This document shows, one piece after another, positions 28,555-37,506 of a stretch of 64,000 nucleotides of DNA. The position numbers and the translations under genes are program-made. The notes beneath the pieces are model-generated. The model did not search any database, was not told where the DNA came from, and worked only from the letters and a program-made list of their open reading frames with translations. Source of the stretch: Phycisphaerales bacterium UBA1845 (GTDB taxonomy: Bacteria; Planctomycetota; Phycisphaerae; UBA1845); NCBI GenBank assembly GCA_002338715.1, contig DDIR01000050.1:38100-102099 (forward strand), in the 5' to 3' direction. Within the stretch, counting starts at the first letter, position 1. Each line of letters starts with the position of its first letter.

Positions 28555-29019
28555 TTATGGCTGACCGCTAGCTTTCTGCTTGGCCAGACGCTGTTCTTCT
28601 AAGATTTCTTCGATCACTTTGGTTGACGGTTCTGTTCCCCAGTTTTCAAGACGGCTGTCGTGCCGCCAGAAGCGACCGGAAACCAGTTGCAACTTACCGC
28701 TGTTTGGATCGATTCGGTAACACCAAATTGTTCCGGCGTCGGTGTCGACCATAAAAACACCGTACGCGTTTTTGGAAACCTGCCCCGAAAACGCGAAAAT
28801 GCCATGGGCACTTGCCGACATGGTCGATTGAGCGAAAGCGGGCTGACCGATGCCGCCGTCGGGTCGCAAAACCATCGCCACCGCGATCACTGCCAAGCTG
28901 CCGGCGATCACCCACCAGATCGGATGCGGTTTCGCCGACTGGATGTAGACCGTCTGGGTCGGCTGCGGATTGATCGCGTGCCCACCGTTGTTTTCAATTC
29001 CTGGTTCAATCGTGGGCAT
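28555..29019 (-). CDS. Single-TM protein of unknown function
   Basis: A 154-residue protein that I do not recognise. A short cytoplasmic N-terminus precedes one TM segment (PIWWVIAGSLAVIAVAMVL, about residues 33-51). A periplasmic domain follows with AYGVFMVDTDAGTIWCYRIDPNSGKLQLVSGRFWRHDSRLENW, a beta-strand pattern like one or two blades of a propeller. The C-terminal tail is helical and charged (STKVIEEILEEQRLAKQKAS). It ends 30 bp upstream of the membrane HTH gene on the same strand, so the two are probably co-transcribed and may work together at the membrane. Confidence 0.72.
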   Translation of the reverse strand: MPTIEPGIENNGGHAINPQPTQTVYIQSAKPHPIWWVIAGSLAVIAVAMVLRPDGGIGQPAFAQSTMSASAHGIFAFSGQVSKNAYGVFMVDTDAGTIWCYRIDPNSGKLQLVSGRFWRHDSRLENWGTEPSTKVIEEILEEQRLAKQKASGQP

Positions 29020-29160
29020 GGTACCGGTTATCTCGCGCAGGAAATTATCGCCGCCATTCGGTACTAAAGATTATACCGGGGTGGGCTCTTCAAACAAGAA
29101 CCAACCAAATCGGGTCGATGATCCCGTGTCGCGATCCATCCGCAATCTGCTGCGAAAATG

Positions 29161-29931
29161 TTAGCGGGACAGGAATTGTCGGACGCGCTCGGCGTGCTCG
29201 GGCTCGCTGGCTGCGATCGATTGCATCCATGCTTCCGATTTCGGCGTCGGTCCAGACGCATCGGCCGATGCCTGGCGGAGCATTCGCTTGGTGAGTCCGA
29301 CGCTCTTTTGCAAAAGTGCGCAGATTCGGTCGGCTAGGGCGCGAGCGGTCGGTAGGAGCTGGTCATCGTCCACGCATCGATTCACCAGCCCGATCGCGTG
29401 GGCATTGGCGGCTGATATCTCATCGGTCACCAGCGCCAACTCCATCGCCCGGGCATATCCCACCGCATCCACCAGGGCCCGACTTCCGCCCAAACACGGG
29501 ACGAGGCCGAGCTTCGCCAGACCCGGGACGAATCGAGCGCTTTTCGCCGCGATCCGAAAATCGCACGCCAGCGCCAGATAGAACCCACCGCCAGCCGCCA
29601 CGCCCTGCACGGCTGCGATAACCGGAATGGGCAAATTGTGAATGCATTCGATCACCGGGTTGTAGTGTTCGGCGATGATACTTCCGAGGACTGTGGGGGG
29701 GTGGTGTTTGTAAGTCGAATCGAGCAGTTCAAGGTTCTGCCCGGCGCAGAAACCCTTCCCGCTGGCCGTCAGAATCACCGCCCGCGCGCCGGATGATTCC
29801 GCGGTCTCAAGCGCATCGCGAAGCCGCTGCATCATCGGGATGGTGATCGTGTTCAGCCGATCTGGGCGATTGAGCAGAATGGTCGTCACCGGGCCATCGG
29901 ATCGGGCGACGACGGTAGCGTTTGATTCCAT
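29161..29931 (-). CDS. Enoyl-CoA hydratase/isomerase family protein (PaaG-like)
   Basis: A 256-residue crotonase-fold protein of normal length. The oxyanion-hole motifs are in ASGKGFCAGQNLE and VQGVAAGGGFYLALACDFRIA. The stretch PGLAKLGLVPCLGGSRALVDAVGYARAMELALVTDEISAANAHAIGLVNR covers the active-site helix, where an acidic residue usual in hydratases is not obvious. This makes isomerase activity, as in PaaG (GLIPDCGG-like), more likely than plain hydration. It should act on an acyl-CoA in the cytoplasm. No other beta-oxidation or phenylacetate genes are near. The ATG at 29931 precedes the conserved first strand. Confidence 0.87.
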   Translation of the reverse strand: MESNATVVARSDGPVTTILLNRPDRLNTITIPMMQRLRDALETAESSGARAVILTASGKGFCAGQNLELLDSTYKHHPPTVLGSIIAEHYNPVIECIHNLPIPVIAAVQGVAAGGGFYLALACDFRIAAKSARFVPGLAKLGLVPCLGGSRALVDAVGYARAMELALVTDEISAANAHAIGLVNRCVDDDQLLPTARALADRICALLQKSVGLTKRMLRQASADASGPTPKSEAWMQSIAASEPEHAERVRQFLSR

Positions 29932-29955
29932 GAGAGTATTTGCCGCGCTCGTTGG

Positions 29956-30945
29956 TTAAATCGGAAAGGGGAAAAACGATTCTTCGACGCATTCCCCGCC
30001 GCCAAGGAACGCATCGCATTCAAATCCGTCCGGACAATCGTCGCTGGTGAAACATTCGACGGTCGTGCAGGTAAGGCCCAGCGAGCATTCGTTGCCCAAA
30101 CCCTTATCGATGCAGTCTTGATTGGTTTCGCAGTTGGAGCAAAACGTCTGCATGGTTCCGTCGTCGGCTTCAAACTCGACACATTCTTCGTCGGGTGCGC
30201 AGTTGCATTCTGGATTCTCGTTGTCGTTATCGTTGCTGTCTTCTTCGTTGAACCCGCACGGACCGTCGAGGGCGTGTTCGTCGGTCTGCAGATCGAAGAT
30301 ATTGAATCCGTTGAGATCGCAGTCGCTCGGGCTCTCATCGTCTTCGCCGGTGTCGATGCGCATGTTGCCTTCCATGGTGCCGTCTTCGTTGACTTTGACT
30401 TCACCATCGAAATTAAAATCATCGGTCTCGCCGTCACCCGTCTGCGAAGTCTTAACGTCGGCTTCGAATGTCAGCGAACCGTCGGCGTTTTCCGTTTCTT
30501 CGATGACGCCATCGACTTTGAATTCGGTGCCGTTGTTGGTGCCTTCGAGGTCGAAGAATTCGATGCGTCCGCCTTGCGTGCCCTCGGGACCAGGGGTGTA
30601 ACGGATGCGGCCGTTGAGCGTGACGCCCGGCAGCATTCCGCAGTTTGTGAACGTTGTAAATCCGTCGGCATCGGTGCTGCGCGACCCGCCAAACGGACAG
30701 GGCGTCGACGCAGGCCCGCGCGTGCGAAGCGTATCGGAAGCCTCACGCCGGTCTTCGTTCCGCGCGGAGATGACGGCCATCACCACCCGACTCGCGTCCG
30801 ACTTGGCTTCGTTTGCGGAATTGCTGCCGTTGTCCTGGGAATTGTCGCCATTATTGGGCGAATCGACGCCTGTTGGCGCCGTACAACCACCGGACGATAG
30901 TGCCAGTGCGCACACAAATCCGATCACTGCAATCGCGCGAATCAT
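29956..30945 (-). CDS. Cys-rich lipoprotein of unknown function
   Basis: About 329 residues from the ATG at 30945, which has GAAAGGG upstream; a TTG at 30960 is less likely. The signal peptide ends near Cys21 (LALSSGGC), so it is probably a lipoprotein. A low-complexity Asn/Asp/Ser linker follows, then a beta-rich domain of repeated strands around residues 90-210 (GVTLNGRIRYTPGPEGTQGGRIEFFDLEG). The C-terminus has about twelve cysteines in a DxxCxxG-type pattern (CNCAPDEECVEF, CSNCETNQDCIDKG, CTTVECFTSDDCPDGFEC), like the Cys-rich modules of extracellular proteins in Myxococcota and Planctomycetota. The function is unknown. Confidence 0.75.
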   Translation of the reverse strand: MIRAIAVIGFVCALALSSGGCTAPTGVDSPNNGDNSQDNGSNSANEAKSDASRVVMAVISARNEDRREASDTLRTRGPASTPCPFGGSRSTDADGFTTFTNCGMLPGVTLNGRIRYTPGPEGTQGGRIEFFDLEGTNNGTEFKVDGVIEETENADGSLTFEADVKTSQTGDGETDDFNFDGEVKVNEDGTMEGNMRIDTGEDDESPSDCDLNGFNIFDLQTDEHALDGPCGFNEEDSNDNDNENPECNCAPDEECVEFEADDGTMQTFCSNCETNQDCIDKGLGNECSLGLTCTTVECFTSDDCPDGFECDAFLGGGECVEESFFPFPI

Positions 30946-31020
30946 GAAATGCCCTTTCAAAAGTCAATTCGCCTCGACAGGCGTACTCATTCAAACGGGC
31001 AATCGTAGCGTCGGCAATCT

Positions 31021-31202
31021 GTGATCACAAATCAGGGGGGCGAGACCAACCAGAAACCGGCATGTGGGCTAAATTACCCCGATGGATGGGATCAGAAGTC
31101 GTTGAAACGCCTGCTGATCGTTGCCATCCATCGGGGCTCCAACGCTTGGTGGCGATGTTCACATGATGCGTCGATTCGAGTGCCATGGCGTGGCACTTTT
31201 TT
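31021..31202 (+). ncRNA. Candidate small RNA (structured, ends in terminator)
   Basis: Arms ccccgatggatgg (31077-31089) and ccatccatcgggg (31124-31136) are exact complements. Inner arms gatcag/ctgatc (31090-31095, 31114-31119) extend the stem. A second hairpin followed by T6 ends the region at 31202. Neither flanking gene is on this strand. The 5' end is a guess, and no known RNA family was recognised. Confidence 0.35.
31179..31202 (+). terminator. Rho-independent terminator on plus strand
   Basis: agtgcca (31179-31185) and tggcact (31191-31197) form a 7-bp stem with a 5-nt loop, followed by a T run to 31202. The T-tract is only on the plus strand, so it does not serve the neighbouring minus-strand genes. 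Confidence 0.65.
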
Positions 31203-31210
31203 AGGCCATG

Positions 31211-31666
31211 CTAGTTAATCGACGTCGCGATATCGAAATCGACCAGAAGGTCGGAGTGGGTGAACGTGTAGGTGATCGTGTCACCGCATCCGAAGTTGTC
31301 CCCGTCAACGATGACGTCGGTGTCTTCCTTGATGTTGACCACCGGAACCTCCAATTCAGCTTCGTCGATGAAGATCGATTCCAGTTCGTCACAGTCGCGG
31401 GAGAACTCGGCTGACTCGCCGGGCGACAACGTGCGGTTTACTTCCTCACCGAGGGCTTTGATCAGGTCCTTGGTTTCAAGATTCTCGTCGCCGTAACGAA
31501 CTTGCACGGTGACGTCGTAATCGTCAGATGTGTTGACGAGTCGCACCGTGACGCGATTGGCACCGAGTAGGTTGCCAAGGAAACCGAGAGCGCCGCAACC
31601 AGCGATACCGGTAATTGCCAAAGCTGAAGCGAACAACGTCGTGTATATGCGTGAATTTGATTTCAT
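31211..31666 (-). CDS. Small lipoprotein of unknown function
   Basis: About 151 residues from the ATG at 31666, which follows GAGGAG at a good distance; an in-frame start at 31684 is less well placed. The signal peptide ends in a good lipobox (IAGC, Cys24). The mature part is a small acidic beta-sandwich-like domain (RVTVRLVNTSDDYDVTVQVRYGDENLE, SPGESAEFSRDCDELESIFIDEAELEVPV, TITYTFTHSDLLVDFDIATSIN) with two cysteines that could form a disulfide. I know no family match. A neighbouring lipoprotein gene of unknown function lies downstream on the same strand. Confidence 0.75.
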   Translation of the reverse strand: MKSNSRIYTTLFASALAITGIAGCGALGFLGNLLGANRVTVRLVNTSDDYDVTVQVRYGDENLETKDLIKALGEEVNRTLSPGESAEFSRDCDELESIFIDEAELEVPVVNIKEDTDVIVDGDNFGCGDTITYTFTHSDLLVDFDIATSIN

Positions 31667-31902
31667 GGTTTTTTCTCCTCTCATTTGCGTTTCGATCCAA
31701 TTTTCTGTTGGATCATTTTCTGGCGGTTTTCATCCGTGAAACCGACAGGCTCGCCATGATCGTATGTCTCACCGCGCGTCCGAACAACCGAAACGCATGT
31801 TGTGGCCGCTGACAAATGATCTTATCAAGTCTCTGTTCAATCGGGGTGTGATTCCGCGCGCACAGTCACCGCAGAAATTTAACCTGGGCTAATTGGAGAG
31901 GT

Positions 31903-32715
31903 TTACTTGCCGCAGTAGTCGATGATGCGGCCAATCTCTTTTCGCAGATCGGTGCGCGAAACGATGCGATCGACAAACCCGTGTTCGAGCATGAACTCAG
32001 CCGACTGGAAACCTTCGGGCAGTTCCTGCTTGACGGTGTTGGCGATCACGCGCGGACCGGCGAAACCAACCATCGCTTTGGGTTCGGCCAGGATCAGATC
32101 GCCAAGGCTGGCGAAACTGGCCGCCACCCCTGCGGTGGTCGGATCGGTGCAGACGACGATGTACAAACCACCCGCATCGTCAAACCGTGCGAGGGCAGCC
32201 GACGTTCGGGCCATCTGCATCAGCGAAACCATGCCTTCCTGCATGCGGGCGCCACCAGATGCAGCCACCATCACGAATGGCAGCGCTTCATCCGTCGCCC
32301 GTTCGATCGCCGACGTGATCTTTTCACCCACGACCGAACCCATGGAGGCCATGATGAACGCCGGATTCATCACCGCGAGGATCACCGGACGGCCGCGGAC
32401 ATAAGCCTTACCGACCACGACGGCTTCGGTCTCGCCCGTTTTGTCCTGCTGGGCTTTGATGCGCTCAGGATAGGGGACGCGATCCTTGAAATTCAGCGGA
32501 TCGGTGGGGACTAGGTCTTCGAGGAATTCTTCAAATGAATCGGGGTCGCACAGCTGCTCGATGCGCGTGCGGGCGTCGATGCGGCGATGGTGGTCGCATT
32601 TGGGGCAGGTGAAAAGGTTTTCCTGAAACTCGCGGTGAAAGAGCATGTGCCCACACCCTTCACACCGGTCCCACGTTCCCTTGGGTACGTCAATTCGCTC
32701 GCTTCGATCGATCAT
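31903..32715 (-). CDS. accD: Acetyl-CoA carboxylase, carboxyltransferase subunit beta
   Basis: A 270-residue subunit of the carboxyltransferase that moves CO2 from carboxybiotin to acetyl-CoA, giving malonyl-CoA. The N-terminal zinc ribbon is intact (C18, C21, C37, C40 in CEGCGHMLF and CPKCDHH). The crotonase-type core follows with SGGARMQEGMVSLMQMARTSAAL and CTDPTTAGVAASFASLGDLILAEPKAMVGFAGPRVI. Length is a little short but within range (E. coli 304). The partner subunit accA is at 43.9 kb on the other strand. It is last in a run gap-pgk-rpe-accD, 139 bp after rpe. Confidence 0.95.
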   Translation of the reverse strand: MIDRSERIDVPKGTWDRCEGCGHMLFHREFQENLFTCPKCDHHRRIDARTRIEQLCDPDSFEEFLEDLVPTDPLNFKDRVPYPERIKAQQDKTGETEAVVVGKAYVRGRPVILAVMNPAFIMASMGSVVGEKITSAIERATDEALPFVMVAASGGARMQEGMVSLMQMARTSAALARFDDAGGLYIVVCTDPTTAGVAASFASLGDLILAEPKAMVGFAGPRVIANTVKQELPEGFQSAEFMLEHGFVDRIVSRTDLRKEIGRIIDYCGK

Positions 32716-32854
32716 GCGATAAGCCTCTTTGGCGCCGACAGTTTGTCCAAATCTTCAATTCTGGCGGATATTCTAGCGAAGTCGCCGGCAGTGACAACGA
32801 AAGAATGCGGCGATTGGATGCATGTTTCGCGTGATTTGTGGGTTTATCAGCCGG

Positions 32855-33562
32855 TTAGACGGCTTGTTGTGCTGCCTGCGTCAACCGGTTGAAGGCGGCG
32901 GCTGGGTCCGGATCGCCGAATACGGATGTCCCGGCGACGAAGGTGTCGGCGCCCGCTTTTGCGGCGAGGGCGATGGTTTCGGCGTTGATCCCGCCATCGA
33001 TTTCAAGTCGCTGATTGTCGTTCAGACGATCGCGCAACTGCGCTACTTTGGTGAGCACGTCACCTATAAACGATTGGCCGCCAAACCCGGGCCAAACACT
33101 CATCACCAACACGAGATCGACCTTCGGCAGTATCGCTTCGATGGTGTCGATTTCGGTGGTCGGGTTGATCGACACGCCGACACCGCAACCGTGCTTGCGG
33201 ATAGCGTCGATGACCTCGTTGGGGTTGTCGGTCACTTCGATGTGGAAGGTGATCAGGTCGCTGCCAGCATTGGCGAAAGCTTCGGCGTAGCGGGCGGGTT
33301 CTTCGATCATCAGGTGCGTATCGAAGAACATTCTGCTGACAGGGCGAAGGTGGGCGATGACCCCCGGACCAAACGAAATGTTGGGAACGAAGTGCCCGTC
33401 CATCACGTCGAGGTGGAGGACTTCCGCACCGGCGCGTTCAACGATGGCGACGTCTTCGCGAAGTCGGCAGAAATCGGCGGCAAGCAGCGACGGCGCGACG
33501 CGCATCTGCCGGGTCTTCAGATCGGTCAGGCGGTTGTTGTCGTCGCTTGCAGTTGCCGTCAT
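32855..33562 (-). CDS. rpe: Ribulose-phosphate 3-epimerase
   Basis: A 235-residue TIM-barrel enzyme that interconverts ribulose 5-phosphate and xylulose 5-phosphate in the pentose phosphate pathway. The N-terminus VAPSLLAADFCRLREDVAIVERAGAEVLHLDVMDGHFVPNISFGP carries the metal-ligand Asp and His. FDTHLMIEEP, VLVMSVWPGFGGQSFI and LEIDGGINAETIALAAKAGADTFVAGTSVFG complete the metal and phosphate sites. Length fits. It starts 26 bp after pgk, so the two are co-transcribed. Confidence 0.95.
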   Translation of the reverse strand: MTATASDDNNRLTDLKTRQMRVAPSLLAADFCRLREDVAIVERAGAEVLHLDVMDGHFVPNISFGPGVIAHLRPVSRMFFDTHLMIEEPARYAEAFANAGSDLITFHIEVTDNPNEVIDAIRKHGCGVGVSINPTTEIDTIEAILPKVDLVLVMSVWPGFGGQSFIGDVLTKVAQLRDRLNDNQRLEIDGGINAETIALAAKAGADTFVAGTSVFGDPDPAAAFNRLTQAAQQAV

Positions 33563-33588
33563 GGAATTCGCAGTACGGGTGTTGTGTG

Positions 33589-34818
33589 TCAGGCGTCGTC
33601 GATGACTTCCAACGCGGCGAACGGTTTGCCTTCGAGAAACTCCAGCGATGCGCCACCGCCCGTGGAAATGTGCGACATTTTCTCGGCCAACCCGGCATGA
33701 TCGATGGCGGCAGCACTGTCTCCACCGCCGATGATGGTGATCGCGCCGTTGGCGGTTGCGTCGGCCATCGCCTGTGCAATCGCCATCGTTCCGCGATCAA
33801 ATGGAGGCGTTTCAAAGACGCCCATCGGTCCGTTCCAGATGACCGTCTTGGCGCCCTTGATCACGTTCGCAAATGCCGCGATCGATGCCGGTCCGATGTC
33901 CAGGCCCATCAAGTCTTCGGGGATGTTTCCGGTGACGGTCTGGTGTTCTGCTTCAGCGGAAATCTCTGCCGCAACGACGGAGTCGGTCGGAAGCACAAGT
34001 TTGTCGCCGCCGATTTCCAAGAGGCGTTTGGCTTCGTCGACGAAATCGGGTTCGACGAGGCTCTTGCCCGTGTGAATGCCCTGTGCGGCGAAGAACGTGT
34101 ACATCATCGCACCGCCGATGAGCACGTTGTCGCACTTGGGAAGCAGGGCGTCGATCACGCCGATCTTGTCGGAAACTTTCGCACCACCGAGCACCGCGAC
34201 GAATGGTCGTTTCGGGTCGGCCAGCGAACTTCCCAGAAACTCCAGTTCCTTTTGAACGAGGTACCCGATGACTTTGGGTTTGCCCTTCATCATTTTGGGA
34301 ACGGTGAGCATGCTGGCATTGTCGCGATGGCATGTGCCGAATGCGTCGTTGACGTAGACATCGGCCATGTCGGCGAGGCTGCACGCGAATTCGTCCTTCA
34401 CCGCGCGTTTCTCGGCGTCTTGCTTGGCTTCTTTGTCCTTGATGGTTTCAGCCGAATGGAACCGCAGGTTTTCCAGCAGCAGACACTCGCCCGATTTGAC
34501 GCCTTCGGACAGTGCGCCGGCTGCATCACCAACGCAATCGGGCGCGAGCGGGACGTTCTTCCCGAGGATCTCGCCCAAGCGCTTCGCGACCGGCGCCAAT
34601 GAATATTTGTCTTCCGGTTTATTCTTGGGTCGGCCGAGATGGCTCATCAGGATCAGGCGACCACCACCGTCGAGGATCTTTCGGATGGTGGGCATGGCGC
34701 TTTGAATCCGGCGATCGTCGGTGATCTTCAGATCGTCATCGAGCGGAACGTTGAAATCCGCCCGCATCAAGACGCGCTTGTCTTTAACATCCACCGACTC
34801 AATCGTCTTCTTGTTCAT
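33589..34818 (-). CDS. pgk: Phosphoglycerate kinase
   Basis: A 409-residue glycolytic enzyme that transfers phosphate from 1,3-bisphosphoglycerate to ADP. KRVLMRADFNVPLDDDLKITDDRRIQSAMPTI and LILMSHLGRPKNK are the basic-patch substrate motifs. FGTCHRDNASM, FVAVLGGAKVSDKIGVID and MGVFETPPFDRGT with IIGGGDSAAAIDHAG form the nucleotide domain. Length is standard. It follows gap by 75 bp and precedes rpe by 26 bp. The ATG has gggggac upstream. Confidence 0.97.
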   Translation of the reverse strand: MNKKTIESVDVKDKRVLMRADFNVPLDDDLKITDDRRIQSAMPTIRKILDGGGRLILMSHLGRPKNKPEDKYSLAPVAKRLGEILGKNVPLAPDCVGDAAGALSEGVKSGECLLLENLRFHSAETIKDKEAKQDAEKRAVKDEFACSLADMADVYVNDAFGTCHRDNASMLTVPKMMKGKPKVIGYLVQKELEFLGSSLADPKRPFVAVLGGAKVSDKIGVIDALLPKCDNVLIGGAMMYTFFAAQGIHTGKSLVEPDFVDEAKRLLEIGGDKLVLPTDSVVAAEISAEAEHQTVTGNIPEDLMGLDIGPASIAAFANVIKGAKTVIWNGPMGVFETPPFDRGTMAIAQAMADATANGAITIIGGGDSAAAIDHAGLAEKMSHISTGGGASLEFLEGKPFAALEVIDDA

Positions 34819-34893
34819 CGCACAGTCCCCCGTGGTCGCGGATCATTCAGCGACCACACAGTCCTCAACGAATGTCTACATCACGATACGAAC

Positions 34894-35922
34894 TTAACCG
34901 ATTTCGGATGCCAGTTTGATCAGGTCAGCCGTTCGGCACGAGTAGCCCCATTCGTTGTCGTACCACGAAATCACCTTAACCATGTTTCCACCGTCGGCTG
35001 GCATGGTCATGGTGCTCAGCGAATCAACGATCGAGCTATGCGGATTACCGACGATGTCACTGCTGACGATCGGGTCTTCGCAGTACTCCAGGTAATTCTT
35101 CATCGGACCGTCAGCCGCGGCCTTGAGTGCGTCGTTCACTTCGCTTGCGGTGACGCTCTTATTCAGGACCGCAACCAGGTCGGTGCACGATCCGTCCGGA
35201 ACGGGGACGCGCAACGAGAATCCGTTGAGCTTGCCGTTGAGTTCGGGGATGACCTTGCCAACTGCTTTCGCCGCACCGGTCGTGGTCGGGATGATGTTCA
35301 TGGCCGCCGCCCTTGCACGGCGCGGGTCGCTGTGCAACTGGTCTGCGGTCTGCTGGTCGTTGGTGTATGCGTGGATCGTGGTCATCAAGCCTTCTTTGAG
35401 ACCAAAGCTGTCGTTGAGAACTTTCGCAATCGGCGCGAGGCAGTTGGTCGTGCAGCTTGCGTTCGAAATGCATTTGTGTTCAGCCGAAAGCTTCGTTTCG
35501 TTGACGCCGAAGACGACAGTCATGTCCGGTTCATCTTTGGCCGGTGCGCTGAGGATGACCTTCTTGGCGCCGGCCTTGAGGTGGTCGCCGTAACCGCCTT
35601 TATCGGACGCGCGCTTGGTGAAAACTCCGGTTGATTCGAGGGCGATGTCCACGTTCATCTTCGCCCAAGGCAGGTTGGCGGGATTGCGCTCGGTCAGGAC
35701 TTCGATTTTCTGACCGTTGACGATGAGTGTTTCGCCTTCTGCATGGACCGATCCAGCGAAACGTCCATGCACGGTGTCGTATTTGAGCAGAAGTTCAAGG
35801 GCTTTGGCGCTGCCCAGGTCGTTGATTGCGACAATCTTAAAATCATCAGGGCGAGCAAACATTGCGCGAAACGCGAGTCTTCCAATTCGCCCGAATCCAT
35901 TGATACCGACAGTGACCGCCAT
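34894..35922 (-). CDS. gap: Glyceraldehyde-3-phosphate dehydrogenase
   Basis: About 342 residues from the ATG at 35922, chosen because AGGAGGT lies just upstream and [15 protein letters not shown] is the family's exact N-terminus; an in-frame start at 35985 is rejected. NAD-binding [16 protein letters not shown], catalytic Cys in [51 protein letters not shown] and [11 protein letters not shown] are all intact. It catalyses NAD-dependent oxidation and phosphorylation of glyceraldehyde 3-phosphate. It is the first gene of the gap-pgk-rpe(-accD) run. Confidence 0.97.
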   Translation of the reverse strand: MAVTVGINGFGRIGRLAFRAMFARPDDFKIVAINDLGSAKALELLLKYDTVHGRFAGSVHAEGETLIVNGQKIEVLTERNPANLPWAKMNVDIALESTGVFTKRASDKGGYGDHLKAGAKKVILSAPAKDEPDMTVVFGVNETKLSAEHKCISNASCTTNCLAPIAKVLNDSFGLKEGLMTTIHAYTNDQQTADQLHSDPRRARAAAMNIIPTTTGAAKAVGKVIPELNGKLNGFSLRVPVPDGSCTDLVAVLNKSVTASEVNDALKAAADGPMKNYLEYCEDPIVSSDIVGNPHSSIVDSLSTMTMPADGGNMVKVISWYDNEWGYSCRTADLIKLASEIG

Positions 35923-36163
35923 GATCTGACCTCCTGGTAAGCGGATAAGGCTCGTCGCCCGGGCGACATGCCGCGTGGCGAACAACCGGCGATGGTAGAA
36001 GCATCCTGTCGAAGGTCAAGGCAGAGCCCAGCGATTATCGGTCCGTCAGAAGTTTTGATTTTTACCCATGCCGTCCCGCCAGTGACCGATATGGACTTGT
36101 GTAGGCGCGGGCCTACCCCGGTTCTGGGGCGAGGTCGGTAGGCGTACGCAGAGGTTACTTAAA

Positions 36164-37354
36164 ATGGGTCAAAAACTACGCTTGTGTCTTTTCTCGGCGG
36201 CTGTCCCCGGCGACATCCCTTTCGCGGCGCCGTTTCAAGCCCTGGATAAGGTGACGCTTCTCGGTGAGACGGCTGACATCGAGGAGTTTCGCGAGGGCAT
36301 GCGCACGACGACGGTCGATGCGGTGGCAGTGAATCTCGACGACGAGGGCGAGCTTGGTTTTGAGGCCATCGAATACACCGGTACGGTTCAACCGAACTGC
36401 GGGATCATCGGCGTCAGCAGTAATTCAGACCCCGCGAAAATCATCCGGGCGATGCGCACCGGGTGCAACCAGTTCGTCCACTGGCCCATCGATGGCGTGG
36501 ACCTCCGCGATGCGGTGAATCGAATCGCTGCCAACCGGCAGGTCTCCGCTCCGACAGGCAAGCGCATCTGCGTGATCGGTTCGTCGGGCGGGGTGGGAGC
36601 GACCACCGTTTCCTGCAACCTGGCGATGGAGTTGGCGGCGCTGACCGAATCGAATTGCGCCCTCGTCGACATGGATCTGGAATTCGGCGACGTCGCTTGT
36701 GCATTCGACAGTGAGCCCAAGTACACGCTGGCGGACATTTGTGTCGATGGTCAGCAGATCGACAAGGAGTTTCTGACCAAAGCGGCGGAGATTGTTCACG
36801 ACAACATTGCGCTGTTTGCCCGCCCCCACGATGTCGAAGGCGCGCGATCGGTTTCTCCGGAGGCGACCACGCAAACCTTCCATGTTCTCAACGACATGTA
36901 TCCGTTTGTCGTCGTCGACTTGCCGCGAACGTTCAGCTTCCTCAGTGCTGCGGCTGTCCATGCCGCCGAGCGCGTGCTCGTGATTTCGCAGCTCAGCGTC
37001 GCATCCATCCGCAACGCGACGCGGATCTTCCAGATTCTGCAACAGATGAGCGTGCCAGCCGATCACATCGAGATCGTGCTCAACCGCTACAAAGCCAACT
37101 TCGAGCGCATCACCCCCAGTGAAGTCGAGGACCACTTCCAGCGGCCGATCTTCGCGACGATTCCCAACGACTATCGTCACGTGCAAGCCGCGCTGGATCT
37201 TGGGGCGCCGATGTATACCGAGTCGCCCGACAGTCCCGCACGACATGCGATCGAGGGGATCGCCAAGCGTCTATTCAACAATGAGACGTCCCAGGATGCG
37301 CCCGCGGTACCTCAGTCGACCGGTCTCTTCAGCCGCATCTGGAAACGCGGTTAG
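36164..37354 (+). CDS. CpaE/TadZ-like MinD/ParA-family ATPase with pseudoreceiver domain
   Basis: A 396-residue protein. Residues 1-125 resemble a receiver fold without a phosphorylatable Asp pattern (VDAVAVNLDDEGE, CGIIGVSSNSDPAKIIRAMRTGCNQFVHWPID), the pseudoreceiver of CpaE/TadZ. A deviant Walker A follows (IGSSGGVGATT, residues 138-148), with the first Lys replaced as often seen in TadZ. Then come ALVDMDLEFGD, VVVDLPRTFSFLSAAAVHAAERVLVISQLSVASIRNATRIF and a C-terminal helix. TadZ places type IVc pilus machinery at the pole, but no other tad/cpa genes are here, so it may position another envelope complex. GAGG precedes the ATG, in a leader with small palindromes (36102-36140). Confidence 0.82.
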   Translation: MGQKLRLCLFSAAVPGDIPFAAPFQALDKVTLLGETADIEEFREGMRTTTVDAVAVNLDDEGELGFEAIEYTGTVQPNCGIIGVSSNSDPAKIIRAMRTGCNQFVHWPIDGVDLRDAVNRIAANRQVSAPTGKRICVIGSSGGVGATTVSCNLAMELAALTESNCALVDMDLEFGDVACAFDSEPKYTLADICVDGQQIDKEFLTKAAEIVHDNIALFARPHDVEGARSVSPEATTQTFHVLNDMYPFVVVDLPRTFSFLSAAAVHAAERVLVISQLSVASIRNATRIFQILQQMSVPADHIEIVLNRYKANFERITPSEVEDHFQRPIFATIPNDYRHVQAALDLGAPMYTESPDSPARHAIEGIAKRLFNNETSQDAPAVPQSTGLFSRIWKRG

Positions 37355-37506
37355 AGTCCGCCATCCAGCCAGACCATTACGCCTGATCCACCACGCCAAC
37401 ACGTGTCGAGTTGACGCGCGCCGATTCCCAAGGATACCCTGCCGCTTGCAGTCCGTCGGCCGACGTGCGCCGACAGTTTGATGATGACCCGATCAGAGGT
37501 GCGGTG

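Larger units (their letters stand above)
30946..31210. other. Intergenic region with candidate plus-strand small RNA
   Basis: About 265 bp between two minus-strand lipoprotein genes. It contains a long structured inverted repeat (31077-31136) and a plus-strand terminator (31179-31202) that no plus-strand protein gene explains. Confidence 0.55.
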
